DNA from: Sipunculus nudus
Taxonomy: Eukaryota; Annelida; Sipuncula; Golfingiida; Sipunculidae
Assembly (NCBI GenBank): GCA_026874595.1
Contig: CM049315.1
Location: 15,568,164 to 15,632,163 of the forward strand
Length of the DNA stretch: 64,000 nt
Direction of reading: 5' to 3'
Part shown: positions 25,813-38,649 of the stretch, in pieces
How the letters are laid out: the number at the start of each line of letters is the position of its first letter
How positions within the stretch are numbered: the first letter of the stretch is position 1
The notes under the pieces: model-generated
What the model was told of the DNA's origin: nothing
The model's input: only the letters and a program-made list of their open reading frames with translations
Databases searched by the model: none
Program-made: the position numbers and the translations under genes

Positions 25813-26620
25813 AGCATTTCTGCTAGTGCTGGACTAATTTACATATGGATGAAAAATTTAGTTATAGTTGAAAAATATGACAAACAGAAACAGGTTTTTA
25901 TCCATATGCATGTGGGAAAACTCCTACTGGTTCAAAAAATATTAAAGAAGATATGTCTGAAATAATGTATGCAATAGAAAATCAAGACTGTAGTCTGTTG
26001 GCCATATTTGATTTTGAGCGGGTCTGTATTTCAATAGGTCAGAAGCCCTCACAGGCACCAATGATCCCTGTGAATTTGAGAAAGATCAAGCATATTGTTG
26101 CGAAAGAAAATCAAGGATAGTGCTCTGGTGGCCACATTGAAATTCCGACAGTTCTGCAATTCGATAGAGATGGGGCCCTTATAGGTACCAATCATCTCTG
26201 TGAAAATGAAATAGATCAAGCTTGTTCTTGTTGAGATATCGCGCTTAAAAGAATATACCCAATTGTGCTCTGGGAGCCATATTGGAATTCTGACAGGTCT
26301 GTTATTGGAAAGGGATTGAGTCCGCACCAATGATCCCTGAGAAAATGATAAAGATCAAGCATGTTCTGGTTGAGATATCGGGTGCGAAAGAAAATCACCC
26401 ATTATGATCTGGTGGCCATATTGGAATTCCGACAGGTCTGTAATTCAATATATCTGAAGCCCTCGTATGTACCAATCATCCCTGTGAATTTGGGAAAGCT
26501 GAAGTATGTTGTTGTCGTTGAGTTATCACGTGCGAAAGAAAATCAGCGATTTGGCTGTGGTGGAAATATTGGAATTCTGACAGGTCTGTAATTCAATAGG
26601 TCGAGAGCCCTCATATGAAC
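25813..26620 (-). mobile_element. Helentron-like repeat element Y, truncated copy
   Basis: This is the reverse complement of the element at 62095-63510. The left part (25813-25975) matches its right flank: GCATTTCTG, TAGTGCTGGACTA, GAAAAATATGACAAACAG, TTTTTATCCATATGCATG and TTAAAGAAGATATGTCTGA. The rest is about four diverged units of roughly 150 bp with motifs such as GGCCATATTGGAATTC, GACAGGTCTGTAATTCAATA and ACCAATCATCCCTGTGAA. The AGGGCCCCGC ends and the terminal hairpin of the fuller copy are missing. Its left edge is exactly where the LINE coding similarity starts, so one insertion truncated or landed against the other. Confidence 0.75.
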
Positions 26621-27676
26621 AGGAAAAGTAGACAGGCAGAGTTCCGAAACATTTTAACTTGCTCTTTAGTAGGCTGATTGACAAAAATAAATAGTTATAA
26701 TTATATCCATGTCATAAGTTACACTGTCACCATACCCTTTATTTAGTTAATTATTCAATAAATGGTAAGCCTACGTTTGTTATAATTTACATGAAACATG
26801 TTTGCAATATATACATGTTTACGAAAATATAAAGGCGCGCTAAATCGCGTTAGTTCTGCACAATACTTGATAAATAAATACATCCTGCTCCATTATGATT
26901 ATTGCAGATCGCTTGTTAAACTGAATTAACTTCACTTGGAACTAAAGTTTGAGCATCAGCAGACTTCTGTATTCCATGTGTTGCTAAAAAAAGGCCTTAA
27001 TCGAACACTTTTAGATTAGACATTATTTATCAATTAATAAATTTATTCATCGGTACCCCCAAAGTAATTGCAGGATCCACCCCTGAAATAACCATGATAT
27101 TAATATTTCGTGGAACTATTTCTTAAATGAAAGCCTGTGTACAATACTACAACTGTACCAAATTTGGTACTTTTATATAGAGGTGAGCAATGTGTTCACT
27201 GTTCATTCAACAGTAAAACGTAAACTGATCTGAAATGGCCATATTGTTTATTTTTATAAATAATTAAATGATTAATAAAAGGATGATTTTTGAAACAGAA
27301 GACTGACACAATATTAACACAGGCACAGGTCCATAAACCTTTATGATCAGTAAAAGGTACCCATACGAATAGCGGGGTCAGACGCTCAGACAGGAAGTTC
27401 AGGAATATCATGGAGAGATTAATATGTTTATACCCAGTGTTCACGCCTGCATGCTGACAGTGAAAATGTCAACCACATCGATGTCCCTTTACGGTTTTCT
27501 TTCCGGCCTCGCTTTCTATTGATTTGCAGGTCATGTTTATGCTTGTCACTTGATACGGTCGCATGATGCATCGACAATGGAAAAGCGTTTGAGATGACAC
27601 TTTGAGGGCACCGTTGAACAAAATCAGGATCACGGCACAGGTAAACAGAAGTTTCAAAACGAGCTTTGATGGCAGG

Positions 27677-27678
<2 letters not shown>
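26621..27678. other. Intergenic
   Basis: No supported gene. It contains the inverse GATCCACCCCTG (27074-27085) that may pair with 22802-22813. Confidence 0.5.

Positions 27679-27733
<55 letters not shown>
27679..27733. repeat. (TC)n microsatellite
   Basis: A 55-bp uninterrupted TC tract. It generates artificial Arg-Glu repeat frames on the minus strand. Confidence 0.97.
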
Positions 27734-27738
<5 letters not shown>

Positions 27739-28456
27739 ACACAATAAGAGCAATAGAGCAAGTGGATGTATGCAATGGCTGAGCGGTCAATGGAAGCCTC
27801 CCCCGGCGCCCGTTACTGAGCGATAGTGGACAATCGGCTGTGGGTTATACGGTCTTGTAAATTAGGTCATACTAAACATAAGGTACAAATCTGTCACCTA
27901 TGTCTCATATTAAACCCAACGTTCAGTTTTTGAAAATCAGCCATATTTATGAACTAGTGCAAACACGGAGAGAAGAAAGAAAATGGAAGAAATAATCATT
28001 CTAATCCATGGTTTTGCGCTCTTATGGACCTGAGAAAGCCCATCCACAAAAACATTTGACATATATACCATAACCCTCCCCTCCATTCGGGAAAGCCTTA
28101 ATTACTGAGGTTGTTAGCAATGCCTGATAATAGAAACTTCTAGGAATAAATACCATGATTTATGAGTTTTATACAGCTGTCCGGAGTGTTCACGCGGACT
28201 GACAGTAGTCATGTCAACCACACTGACATTTCGTCACTCGTCACATGCTTCACTTCTGGCTCGGGTTCCTCATACTGGCTTGGTCAAAGTTTCGACTGAT
28301 GTTCCTTGCCACGGTCGTCCGGCATAGATTAACTTTACCAATTGCCCCTATAGGACTTTACTCCTCCAAACTCTGGCAGATGGCGTTTCGACGGAAAACA
28401 AACAAAAAGGATGGCGTGCTCATACTTAAAAACGAAAGCAGAACAGTGCGTTTTAC
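27734..28456. other. Intergenic with a possible old duplicate segment
   Basis: No supported gene. The segment from about 28175 (GTGTTCACGC, then CTGACAGT, ATGTCAACCACA) resembles 27438-27480, which has the same three motifs in the same order. Each segment is followed roughly 200-270 bp later by a GA/TC microsatellite. Confidence 0.4.

Positions 28457-28494
<38 letters not shown>
28457..28494. repeat. (GA)n microsatellite
   Basis: A 38-bp GA tract with one GGGA interruption. Confidence 0.95.
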
Positions 28495-28495
<1 letters not shown>

Positions 28496-29627
28496 TTTAA
28501 CAATTAGAGAGAAATATATTTTTATGAGGGTTCACTCTTCTTTAGGATGGATATTGGCACTACTTTTACTATTTAATCATAACCCGCCTAAATATCTAAA
28601 TATATTCCTAGACACAGAACGTTTTAAAGTATTTTCAAGTTGGATAACGGCGTTTTTTTATGTTCTCCCTAACCTTTTATGTTTAACATGAGAGAAGACA
28701 TGGCAAAATCAAGCACAAGAAACAAGCCAGAGAAGGCGGAACGGTGCGCGATAAGCGACAAGTTTCATCAGGAATAAAAGACTGAATAAATGTCCCGACA
28801 TGTCATGCCGTTTATCGAATTCTTATATTTAGTCATCCTCCACCGGCAGAGACAGCGGCTAATAGGAGCCGATACGTTTATTTATTTATCGCAGTTTGGG
28901 TCTTGGTTTTTGGGGTTTAGGTTCTCCTAGAAGTGCAAATGCATTGACGAGAGTTTTTATCTTTTTTCTTTTTTTTTTTTTTTGGCGTGTTTGCTCTTGA
29001 TTAAAAAAACCGCCTGATTTGCAAAAACTAACCTTTGGCCAGAGTATTAATCACAGATGACAGATTTGCACCGGCGAATGATTTTTCACCTTGACCTAAT
29101 TTAAAAGTCATCATTACTCAGCCCAAGTCATCATAACACAGCCTTTTGAATTCTCATATTAAACCTTTTGTTTAACATCATCGATTGACAGAAAGCAGAG
29201 GGAATTGCTGCAGAAATTAGGGCTGAAGACAGGGGTTCATCGTCGATCGAGATCTGTTTAACAGATAAATGTTAAATATCTTATAAAAAAACTCATTTTT
29301 TATTTTACAAGGTACCAGATTTCTAGGTAAACGTTTAACCATGCACTCATGTATTTTGTTAACTAAAAAGGCCTAAGGGGTTCAAAGGGGAAATTAATTT
29401 ATTCCTAAAAATTTCAAATACTCTGTAAAATCTCATGGTAGAATACAGGAATAAAAGAATGTTAATGGATCTCATGAACCCGGCCGGAATATAATTGGTC
29501 TCTGAACGTTTTCGGAAAGGTAAATATGCCATTTCTTGTCATCATTTATCTGGCCTATCTCAGGTAAATGTTTTTTGAGGAAGGAGATCAGAGTTCTGGA
29601 TCTGGATTTTGTCTTCCTAGTTTTTAA
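28495..29627. other. Intergenic, no supported feature
   Basis: AT-rich with a T-run near 28965-28983. I see neither a gene nor a repeat. Confidence 0.5.
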
Positions 29628-29936
29628 TTACGAGCAACCATAGCTCTCGTATGATCCCAGGAAAATCACACGGCTGTAATAGTTTTTATGTAATACTTTC
29701 GTTTTCTTAATTAGTATACTTCCACGGTGTTTTTCACAGATATATGGAATAATAATGCCGGCAGTCGCTTCCCTAATGGCATCTTTTACGTCAGCTGCTT
29801 CAACAACTTTGTACACTCTTGGTTCACTCTGGTGTAACACAGACTGACATCTCAATATCAGTGCTACATATTTTTCCGCCATAGCGTACATTGTTCTAGC
29901 CAATCTGATACTGGACCTGTACCCCCCACTCTTCAT
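29628..29936 (-). CDS. Orphan ORF, 102 codons, possible exon
   Basis: A minus-strand ATG-to-stop frame. Its composition is less biased than that of most ORFs here, with a central stretch (VYKVVEAADVKDAIREATAG) that reads like ordinary globular protein with an amphipathic helix. I recognise no domain, signal peptide or membrane segment. TACAG|GT near 29917 and GGAA|GTATAC near 29722 could be splice sites, so it might be one exon of a gene with distant partners, but no second exon is evident nearby. It could well be a chance ORF. Confidence 0.2.
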   Translation of the reverse strand: MKSGGYRSSIRLARTMYAMAEKYVALILRCQSVLHQSEPRVYKVVEAADVKDAIREATAGIIIPYICEKHRGSILIKKTKVLHKNYYSRVIFLGSYESYGCS

Positions 29937-32900
29937 GTCACAATGTGTTTGGTCTCGCTATTTTTAAGTTTGTTAATTCCAGCATGATATCGCCCACGGC
30001 CATGAGTAGTTAACTAACCTTCCTTTATTGTTAAAATGTTGTTTCCTATTTCATGCCATTTTCAACACTAAAAGCCTATTTATATTTAATTTAAATTTAA
30101 CGCACATCAAACATATGTTGTGTTAAATCTGTCCTTTTAATGTCTTTCTTCCTTCAATATAGCCATTAAAATCAGCCGCTGGTAGACATAGCACAGCAGC
30201 GATTAGATAATGCAACCTCAAAGGTGGCCTGTCATACGAGTCTCCATCTGCTGCGGTAAAAACTGAACGTTGTGACGCAGACTGACAGCGGTGCAGTTAT
30301 TTATCGTATACTGTTTTGCAAAGCTTTAAGTCTCTTTGTTAACTTTTCGGGATGCTTTGTATACAATAGACGAGGATGATTAACAGAGAGAAAGTGTGGA
30401 CTGGTCTGTTCATAAAATGCCGGGTTGCGAGTCGACTTTGTATATTTGAATATTTGTCTATTGACATCTTAATCGGTCAGGAACTGATCTGTCGGGCATT
30501 TTGTGAAGGGTAAGAGTAAGATAAATAACTTTTCTGGATCACCAAATCATTTTTCATTTAAAGGATTTAATGGGGGATAGGGAATTTATTTATCCCGGCC
30601 GAGAAGAAGGCTATTCACTTATATTAGGAACCGCCTTTGTTCTATAGCTCACCTGTGATCCATCCATGGAACCTGTTGTCCGTGCCTAACATTTCCTCTG
30701 GGCTTGTATAATTCCTGTGTAGCTCAAACCTGGCGGACGTGCATGTGGCCAGGGATTATTTTTTCGAATTTTTCTAATTTTCTTTTGAGCATGTATATCC
30801 ACGTGTAACGTGAATCGATAATTCTCCATAAACAGATATACAGTATTTTTTATAAGACTATTTAAAACTATAGAACTGTTGTTTGATAAAAGGAACTAGA
30901 GAGGCTCAGAAGATCAGCTAAAAAGGAGCAATCACATAAAATATCACTAGTTTAAAATATCAACAATCTGAAGGCAGCTGTAAGTGCAAAGGAAAAGGCG
31001 AAGAACAGTCACTGTAGGTGAATACATGTACCGTAATTATTTCTGTCATAGTCCTCATAAGTTGATATAATTGGGGTGTAGGGATACACAATTTCTTCCC
31101 TATAAAAAAGAGAAATTAAAATGTATGTTTTAAATGTCTCCTCATGGATTTCCAAAACAAAATGTCATAAATGTGTTCGGTAACCATAATATGATGATGA
31201 AATAGCAAAAGGACACATATATTCAAGCCTCACAACTGACACAGGGGTATCAATAGAAATTAATGTCTCTCTATCGTAATATAGTAATATTTTGTAAGTA
31301 TTCGCATGTGAAATGTAAACAGAATGTTTCCTTGAAATATTTTTATTTAGAAGTTTGTCAGTTGAGACAAGCAATCACGGTCGTCCCACAATGTCCAGGC
31401 AGAACAGGTTCTTTTGGAGTAGTAATGACCTCTTGCGGAAGGTCGTTGGAAAATATTGCGATTGCGGACATAAAATTACTGTTAGAGCGGTTGACACAAG
31501 ATGCCTCGAAGGAGGTGGCGGGTAAAAGGTGGCCATTTTTCCATTGGTGTTAAAAAAAAATAAATCCCCGTACACCAAGGGCCACCATGTTTTAAATGAT
31601 GACAGCGTAAATGTACAGCCTAAGGTTAAATTGTGATAGGATATGTAACCATGCCTGTCGCCTATATTAAATCTGCCGTCGGTATGTGTTAATTTCCCCA
31701 AGGAATTAATTGTTCTCAGATGGCGCCGTAAATGGCTCGTATATACCGATTTATGGTCATTCGTCCATGCACTAGCTCTCAAGACCTTCAAAGACAGACA
31801 AACGGCTGCTTTCCGTTCAAGGCCAGCTTAATTTAATCAACTGCAATCTGACTGATGTCTTATTGGTAGTGTGTACGTTATCCCTACAATGATGGTTTTT
31901 ATTTCAGGGGGGTTAGGGGGAAAGAGGGGCGAGCATCCCCCTTTTCAAACCCTCCTAAAATCTAGTAAATAGAAAAATACACTAAAAACAGCTAAGAATC
32001 TACCCCATAATGCACCATTATAGCTTAAATGAAAACAAGGGTTTTTACATAAAGTCAGTTGGAACAATCTCGCCCACTTCGCTTTCTAAGGAGGTAAAAG
32101 GGCCCCCTTCCAGGATCCTGTATCTGCCCTTATATAACTTTATATGACAGTGCTGTTAAATTGTGTATTGTAAAATCTGATCCAGGAATAATGTTTAACA
32201 AATATATATTATTCTTACAGTCCGACTTGAAATCGTGGTCCTTTCAGTGGATTTTTCAGTAACATATACATGTAGTTATATGGTCAGGTATATTTGCTCA
32301 ACAGAGTGGTCTGTACAATGTATGAAGGTTTCAATATGAGTAGCTGTTAAAAGAGTAATGCCCCAGTACGAAGCTCAGCCAGAGTCTACAGTTACCAGTA
32401 CGGATACTTGGTGAATTATGTCTTCTACTACATTTAATGGAATCGTTTTGCGATGGAGGGTCTACATAGTGCGGAAACGTACACACACAAACCAGGAGCT
32501 TGCATTAACCATCTCGCAAACCCACTTCTTTATATAATCATCACAAATTGATGCTATATTTAGGAGGCCAGAAGTCACGAATGATATCATGGCAAATCAC
32601 ACAGTTTTAGGTGCTGTGTGGCAGTAATCACTGTCATACCCAGTGATATTGTTTATTTCACTTTTTTAGTCCATGCTCCTGATTCCGGACTAAGTCCGTA
32701 ATCCTGAGCCAGTGTTGGCTGATGATAAACTTAGATGTCACCAGGAGATGATGGGTCCTGCCAAGGTACAGCACTAACGTCATCAGGAAGCAGGCTGTAC
32801 CGTGGATGAAGAGGCCCGAGGGCGAAAATGTCCCATATATTTTGACCGGTCTCAGCTAGAGTTTAGAATTAATGTTCCCCTGCACTTGTAGCTATGAAAC

Positions 32901-35900
32901 AAAGCAAGTATGGACCCAAAGTATTTTATTGTTAGGGCATCACATGACACTGGAGCTGTTGATTGTATTCCCTTTTTGCAGAGGCATTTGACCCTTGTTT
33001 TCACGATGATTTAGAAGATATATGATCAGCTTCTTAATGCCGGAACCCGCTTCGGTTAGGTCCGACTTTGGCTGGCTTCATGTTCGCTGGGTTAAAACTT
33101 TGCGATTTCCTAATTTTTAGTGGATATCACACTTTTTGTGATATAATAAGACAGTTAACTACATACAGAGCATATCCTTGATTTTGATTAATACGCCCGT
33201 AAAAAATCTTTACACAATGAATACTACCGTGGGAACATTCAATGATTGGAAATTCCTGTTCAGTAAAGGCAGACGACGTAAAAGATCTCACATTGTTCTG
33301 TGATTTATGGATAACAAAAGTTTCTGTTGATATCAATAATATTATGTTCGCCCTGCGCGGCTACAGGCATTGAAAGGTTTATGAGATGTTATAGAAAAAA
33401 CGAATGTGTAGGTTGGAGTATTATTCACGAAGGTTATATTTTCACGATGATTTACCTTCCGCTAAAATCGCGAATCACGAACCCACGCGAAGGAAAAGCC
33501 GTCAAAAAAGTTTGTATATATATATATATTGCATTTCATAAAATATAATCACAAATCAAACACGCAATTATTATATTGATATATAAGGGTGTACATAAAC
33601 TAGATATGTGCGTTTCAGCAGGAATTTGTTATTGGTATCCTTTGAACTACAATTTAAAATTTAAAGCTAGAGTCGAAAGGATCAAACTAAAATGATAAAA
33701 TTTAAAATGGCTAATTCTGTAGAACAAACCAATAAAAAACATGAAAAAGAAACTTTCTTTTTGGGTTAATATGGCAAAGCAGCCAATTACTGAGGCAGTA
33801 GTAGACAGAGTTTCCTCAGCTGGAATGGATAAAGATCTCAAAAAAGAGAAGGGTGCTGAACACCGTGGTACAGGTGGACGGGCATGCCTGGAGTGACAGC
33901 TGACTGATAATGCTGGTATGCAGAAAACCAGGGAAGAAATCGGAAAGACACCGACTCAGGCGCTGCTTAAGGCTAGTTATGTGTATTATTCTATGTCTCA
34001 GGTTCTTTGGTCGAAAAAGAGAGAGCGCGTGCTCCTTTCGTTACCTTATAAATCCGCCCCTGCTGCGGGTAGAACCTTAACATGCGTCCAGTTTTACACA
34101 TATATTGAGTCATTTTAGCGCTGTTCAACTCTATATAAAACATATGCTCGCCGGTTTATTTTACATCCAGAGTAGCTTTGTGTCTGAGAACTATTCCAAC
34201 AAGACCTCTTTCACCAATCGAAATTTTCAAAAGAAATGAACTGTTTCTTCGGGATTTCCATGCCGTCCTCAAAAATGATTCTCAATAGAGACTCTCTGTC
34301 CTCGAAGAAATGTAAACTTTTACAAAGAAACATTATTGAAAATTTGTAAATATTTTGCGGTGTAAATTATGTGTGCCCTCTTTTTATACTGTCTGTATAA
34401 GTGCACCCGGGCACTGTGTGTGTGTGTGTGTCACTCCAAATATTATTTAGAACTATGATTTTACAAACACAATGGTCTCAACATTTCCATATCCTACGTT
34501 ATTAATACCAATATAAAAACACCTCTTTACATTTAAGTAAACTAAGTTGCATTTGTATTAAACCCTGCCTTAAGTTTTATAATGTAATATATTAATAATT
34601 CATGTTACAGAAATATAGGTTTGATTATATGTAAGTTTAAATTTGTCGTCGTGTATAACGTATCCAAACTTCTGCAGCTGATTTTTACATACATTTTATC
34701 ACACACTTCCTCGACATATCAAAGGGTACAGGATCCGTGGAGGTGGTAATGATAGAGAGTGATAGGAAAGCAATTCATTTCCTCAGTGTCTGGGAAGGTG
34801 ACAGCCCACCTGCCTCAATGACAGGTAATTTACAGTTAGCTGGGGATCATTACTTTGTATAAAAGCCACATGTATTGATGGGCCCGTCAGTGAAAATATT
34901 TACGTGATGGGTCCTTACAGTCTGTTGCTTGTTCTCAGGATATTCACTTCCTATAAGTGTTTATCATGAAATTTCATATTCATTATCGGGAAATTACATT
35001 CATTTTCTCCTTTTTGAAAGGATGCACTTTTTCCAGCGACATAGAGGCGACGTACATCAGTGCCGGATGTTGTGTTTTGGAAAAACGGGACGCTGTGGTT
35101 TCCTGACTAAGAGATACGGCAAGCAGAAAAAGCTAAAGTAAAACTTTTCTAAAGTTAAGATATGAAAAGTAGAAATAACATGGGGATGTTGTTATATACA
35201 TGAGTATTTTAATAGTTTTAGGATATTTTTTCCTGCCTTAGGTGAGGTATATACGCTAGTAGCTGGTAGTATCGATTGATCTTTGCCTGATTTAACAATA
35301 TTTGCGTTTATGGTTTGTTATTCCGGTTTTTACCCTGCTCCAGGCAGGTTATTTTCTAACGTGCATTTTAAGTTGTAATTCTGGATTTATAATTGTAAAA
35401 TAATCTTTTTTTCTATTCATAGAGTGGATGTATTCAGGTGAACAGTATCAAAAATATACACCAATTAAAGGCTCTAGTAACTTTTTGTTATATTTTTTAT
35501 AAATGCACTAGCTCCTGACATGGCTGTATTGGGCGTGGGGACATGACAAAGTTCAGCGTGTTATCCATATAAGAACGACAGAATAACGCGAAGCAGTCTT
35601 CTCAGGAGATGTTGGTTTGTGTGTGCACATTCAGAGAGAGGGAGAGAGAGACAAAAAGAGAGAAGGCGAATCAAGTGGGAGACGGATGTCCAGTATGAAC
35701 CACAAATTAATTTTTGGGGAATTTTCTATTTACAATAGGTAGATTTGTAGCATTTGCTTCATTTTATTTAGTGACGCTGTCGTTTTAACGTATTACATAT
35801 TTCGATTTCTTTTACAATGTCCGGTAAGAATCTTTGAATTTAAGATATGCGGATCTGCGTATTAACTGTGGCTCATCAGTCCTGAATAAACTGAGTGCTT

Positions 35901-36475
35901 TTCTGAATCAATATTCATTCATTTAATATATGGCAAACAAAATCGTAACCTTCTTTAAATTATTAAAATACATTTGTTTAATATAAATAAACTTCCTTCA
36001 CTGTCGCAAATTTTTACATTATAGATAAACATTTGATAAAATATCGTATAAATCCCCCAGTGAGTATATTACCAGACATCTATTTAAATATACGATGCCT
36101 GCGACACCATACGTTTGCTATCAGGTTTTCGATTCATTACCGTTGGGATGAAATATGACGGGAAGCATTTGTCAGAATGTATGTTACAAGACGTCCTTAA
36201 GGGTATTACAGGCGGCTAGATATCGTCTGAGCTTTGGGAGATAATAAACATACACACTGGTGTATTATACGTCAAACGTCAAATGAATTTTCTGCCAGCG
36301 CCATAGATGTGTGGCTTCTGTTGTCTTCACAATGCCGTTGCAAAACTGTTCCGACAGGCTGGCTGTTAAATATAGGTAAATCTGCACCAAAACAAATATT
36401 TATTGACTTCCGGATGTATGCATAACTATATTGACAGTTAACTTTTTTAGTTTCTGCAAAACAAAGGTTACCGCG

Positions 36476-36478
<3 letters not shown>
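29937..36478. other. Long intergenic stretch, no supported gene
   Basis: About 6.5 kb of apparently single-copy, AT-rich sequence. Many short frames exist on both strands (for example 31263-31553 and 31375-31791, which overlap head-on), none with a domain. Small simple repeats: (TG)n at about 34417-34431, (TA)n at 33514-33529 and an impure GA tract near 35632-35668. A TATAAAAG motif at about 34857 is noted separately as a weak promoter candidate. Confidence 0.5.
34855..34865 (+). promoter_or_regulatory. Isolated TATA-like motif
   Basis: GTATAAAAG follows a less AT-rich stretch with TGACAG, CACCTG and CAGGTAATT motifs (34798-34840). A 70-codon frame begins at 34929. Nothing else supports a gene here, and such motifs arise by chance in AT-rich DNA. 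Confidence 0.12.

Positions 36479-36528
<50 letters not shown>
36479..36528. repeat. (TC)n microsatellite
   Basis: A 50-bp uninterrupted TC tract. Confidence 0.97.
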
Positions 36529-36532
<4 letters not shown>

Positions 36533-36974
36533 GACCATGTGCACCTGTGTGTGTTGATGCGGACAGCTAACATACTGTATCCCATGTCCATACTGTTTGA
36601 CAATGATTATAATATGATTGATACAAATTAACCGCGGTGCCGGTTCTATATTGAATTGTGTTTTCCCACCTAGCTGCAAAACACCTAGTAACGTACCAAT
36701 GACAAGCTCCAGCTGCCCCTTTGTATCGGTTATCCCGACCACTAAATGTCCTTGACAAGGTATATCAGCCGAAACATAACTAGATATCAATAGAAAGAAG
36801 CCGGAGGGAAATCCTAGACCGTAATGTCACTTTAGTTGACGTTATTACTGTCAGGCGGCGAAGTATAAAACACATTACATCAGATACAGGGTTACTGAAC
36901 GCTCTCTGCATGGGGGACGATATTTTTATATGTACGTTTTGTTTTATTTTATACATTTTGTATTATTTTTATAT
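36529..36974. other. Intergenic, no supported feature
   Basis: Short overlapping frames on the minus strand, no domain and no repeat. Confidence 0.5.
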
Positions 36975-37455
36975 CGCCATGCATTGATTATCAGTTGTCT
37001 GTTGGTCTGTTTTCATATTTGGAAAATCGATGGTGATTGCATTAAATCTCCCATTTCTCTTGGTCAGATATGTTTCAATTAAAGACATTAGAGTGAATAT
37101 ATCGTCTGTTGCACTATATTTTCTTCTGTAACCTGCCTGTTCTACAAGAAATATCCTGTTGGCTTGAGCCCATTTAATCAATTTTTCATTAAGAATGTTT
37201 GTAAATAACTTACTAATATTATATATAGTGAAATACCTCTGTAATTATTTGGATCATTGGTTGAGCCTTTTTTATATAATGGACATATAATGGCTTAAGA
37301 CCATTCTGCTGGAATTAACCTTTGGAATAAATCATTTTCAAGAAACGTTTATGATGGTACTAGAAGTGTTTGATTTTCTTTCAATAAATCAACTGGGATT
37401 CCATCTGGTCCAGGAGCTTTACTACTTTTCGTATCTAATAATTTGCTAAAATGCT
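36975..37455 (-). pseudogene. LINE reverse transcriptase fragment
   Basis: The minus strand encodes part of an RT palm/fingers region in broken frames. KAPGPDGIP (around 37395-37425) and NDPNNYRGISL (around 37225-37255) precede a frame at 36969-37181 with EQAGYRRKYSATDDIFTL and LIETYLTKRNGRFNA. These are the conserved blocks before the active-site box of LINE RTs, and the box itself is missing. At least one stop (after LVPS) and a frameshift break the frame. Block for block it resembles the LINE at 23.1-25.8 kb, but it is not a close copy. Confidence 0.8.
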
Positions 37456-37835
37456 AATAAAAATGGACACTCACAATATCCCCGGCCTTAGTGAATGCAC
37501 CGCAGTGAAAAAAAATCATTCTCCATACGCTACACTAGATAAACATGCATTGATAATTCAAAATACCTTAGACATTTTCTTATAATGCTTGTCAAATTTT
37601 ACGGAAATAACCTTTAATGTATCGTATTGCAAGACACACTAATAATGGTTTCCAAATGCTGTCCTCCAGATAAATCTTCGCCAAATTTAATGAATACTCC
37701 TCTATGAACAACCGAGCTTTAACAAACTTGCTTTTTATATTCCTGTGATCGTTCTACATTTGAAAATCACCATCAGTGATTATCTTTCATCAGATCTTTA
37801 CGTAGAACACTATTTGTGAACTTGTTCCCGCAATC
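37456..37835. other. Intergenic
   Basis: I see no feature between the LINE fragment and the inverted arm. Confidence 0.4.
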
Positions 37836-38403
37836 AGTGTAATTATAGTGTCTGAGATAGCCGCCTTCACCTGACTATTCATTCCTCGGATTATAAACCT
37901 TCAAGCATTGTCTCAGCGTATGTGATTTCATTTAATTCCGCCAGATTTTTTCTTAACGTTTGTTCAAGCCGAAAAGTTAAATGAAAAGCACTTATTGTGG
38001 ATGTCTTGGGCAATATAATTACCTTTACACCCACACAATATAATTAAATTTTTTTTTTTTTTTTGCAAAATGGTGCGATTAGTCGCCACAAACAAATCAA
38101 TAATTCGAGAAGCAGACAATAAAACCTTTAATTAACGTCTTTACAGAAGATTCGGTGTTCGGGTTTTCTCATTATGAGAGGTATAATTGAAATTCCATCG
38201 GCTCTCTGCCCGTGTAACAGAGGTATTATTTAAACCGTGTCTGTCTGTCCGTACCTTTGTATGTCTGTCCGTGTGTCTCTTCGTTCAATTGCCTTGATTT
38301 TTGTTTTCCTATTAGTCCGTTTCATGTTACGCATCGTTGTTATAATAAAGTCATTGATGCTCATATCTAACTGAAGAATCATTCATTATTGCTCTCAATT
38401 TAC
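37836..38403 (+). repeat. Large inverted repeat, left arm
   Basis: About 570 bp that match the reverse complement of 43795-44368 along the full length at moderately high identity. Anchors include CCTCGGAT(T/G)ATAAACCTTCA, ATAATTACCTTTACA, GAATCGGTGTTCGGGTTTTC, CTGTCTGTCCGTACCTTT and TATCTA(A/G)CTGAAGAA. No coding sequence is present. To the right it is followed after about 250 bp by the 37-bp minisatellite. Confidence 0.9.
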
Positions 38404-38649
38404 TACATGTTATTAGGTACGATTGTTTCTCGTATTTTTTATTTATTTTTGGCTACCAGGCGTGAATAGTATTAAAATAAGAAACATTCAGACGGAATTA
38501 TACTGTTCAAGACGACAAAATGAAATGAATTAGAAAGCATTCAAGCATCCCTCAGCAAACACAGTTTTAAGGTCATATTCAACTACCTTCTGTAATTGAC
38601 TTTTCGTTCAATTCCGCGAGAACTAACAGTCCGTTAGTACCGACAGATA

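Noticed and set aside
27428-27790. 120-codon minus-strand ORF with an Arg-Glu repeat
   Set aside because: The repeat is the translation of the (TC)n microsatellite, and the flanks have no domain. The same applies to 28245-28691 and 36400-36603.
31263-31791. Convergent ORFs of 96 and 138 codons
   Set aside because: They overlap on opposite strands, have no domain and show low-complexity stretches around 31550. No splice or promoter support.
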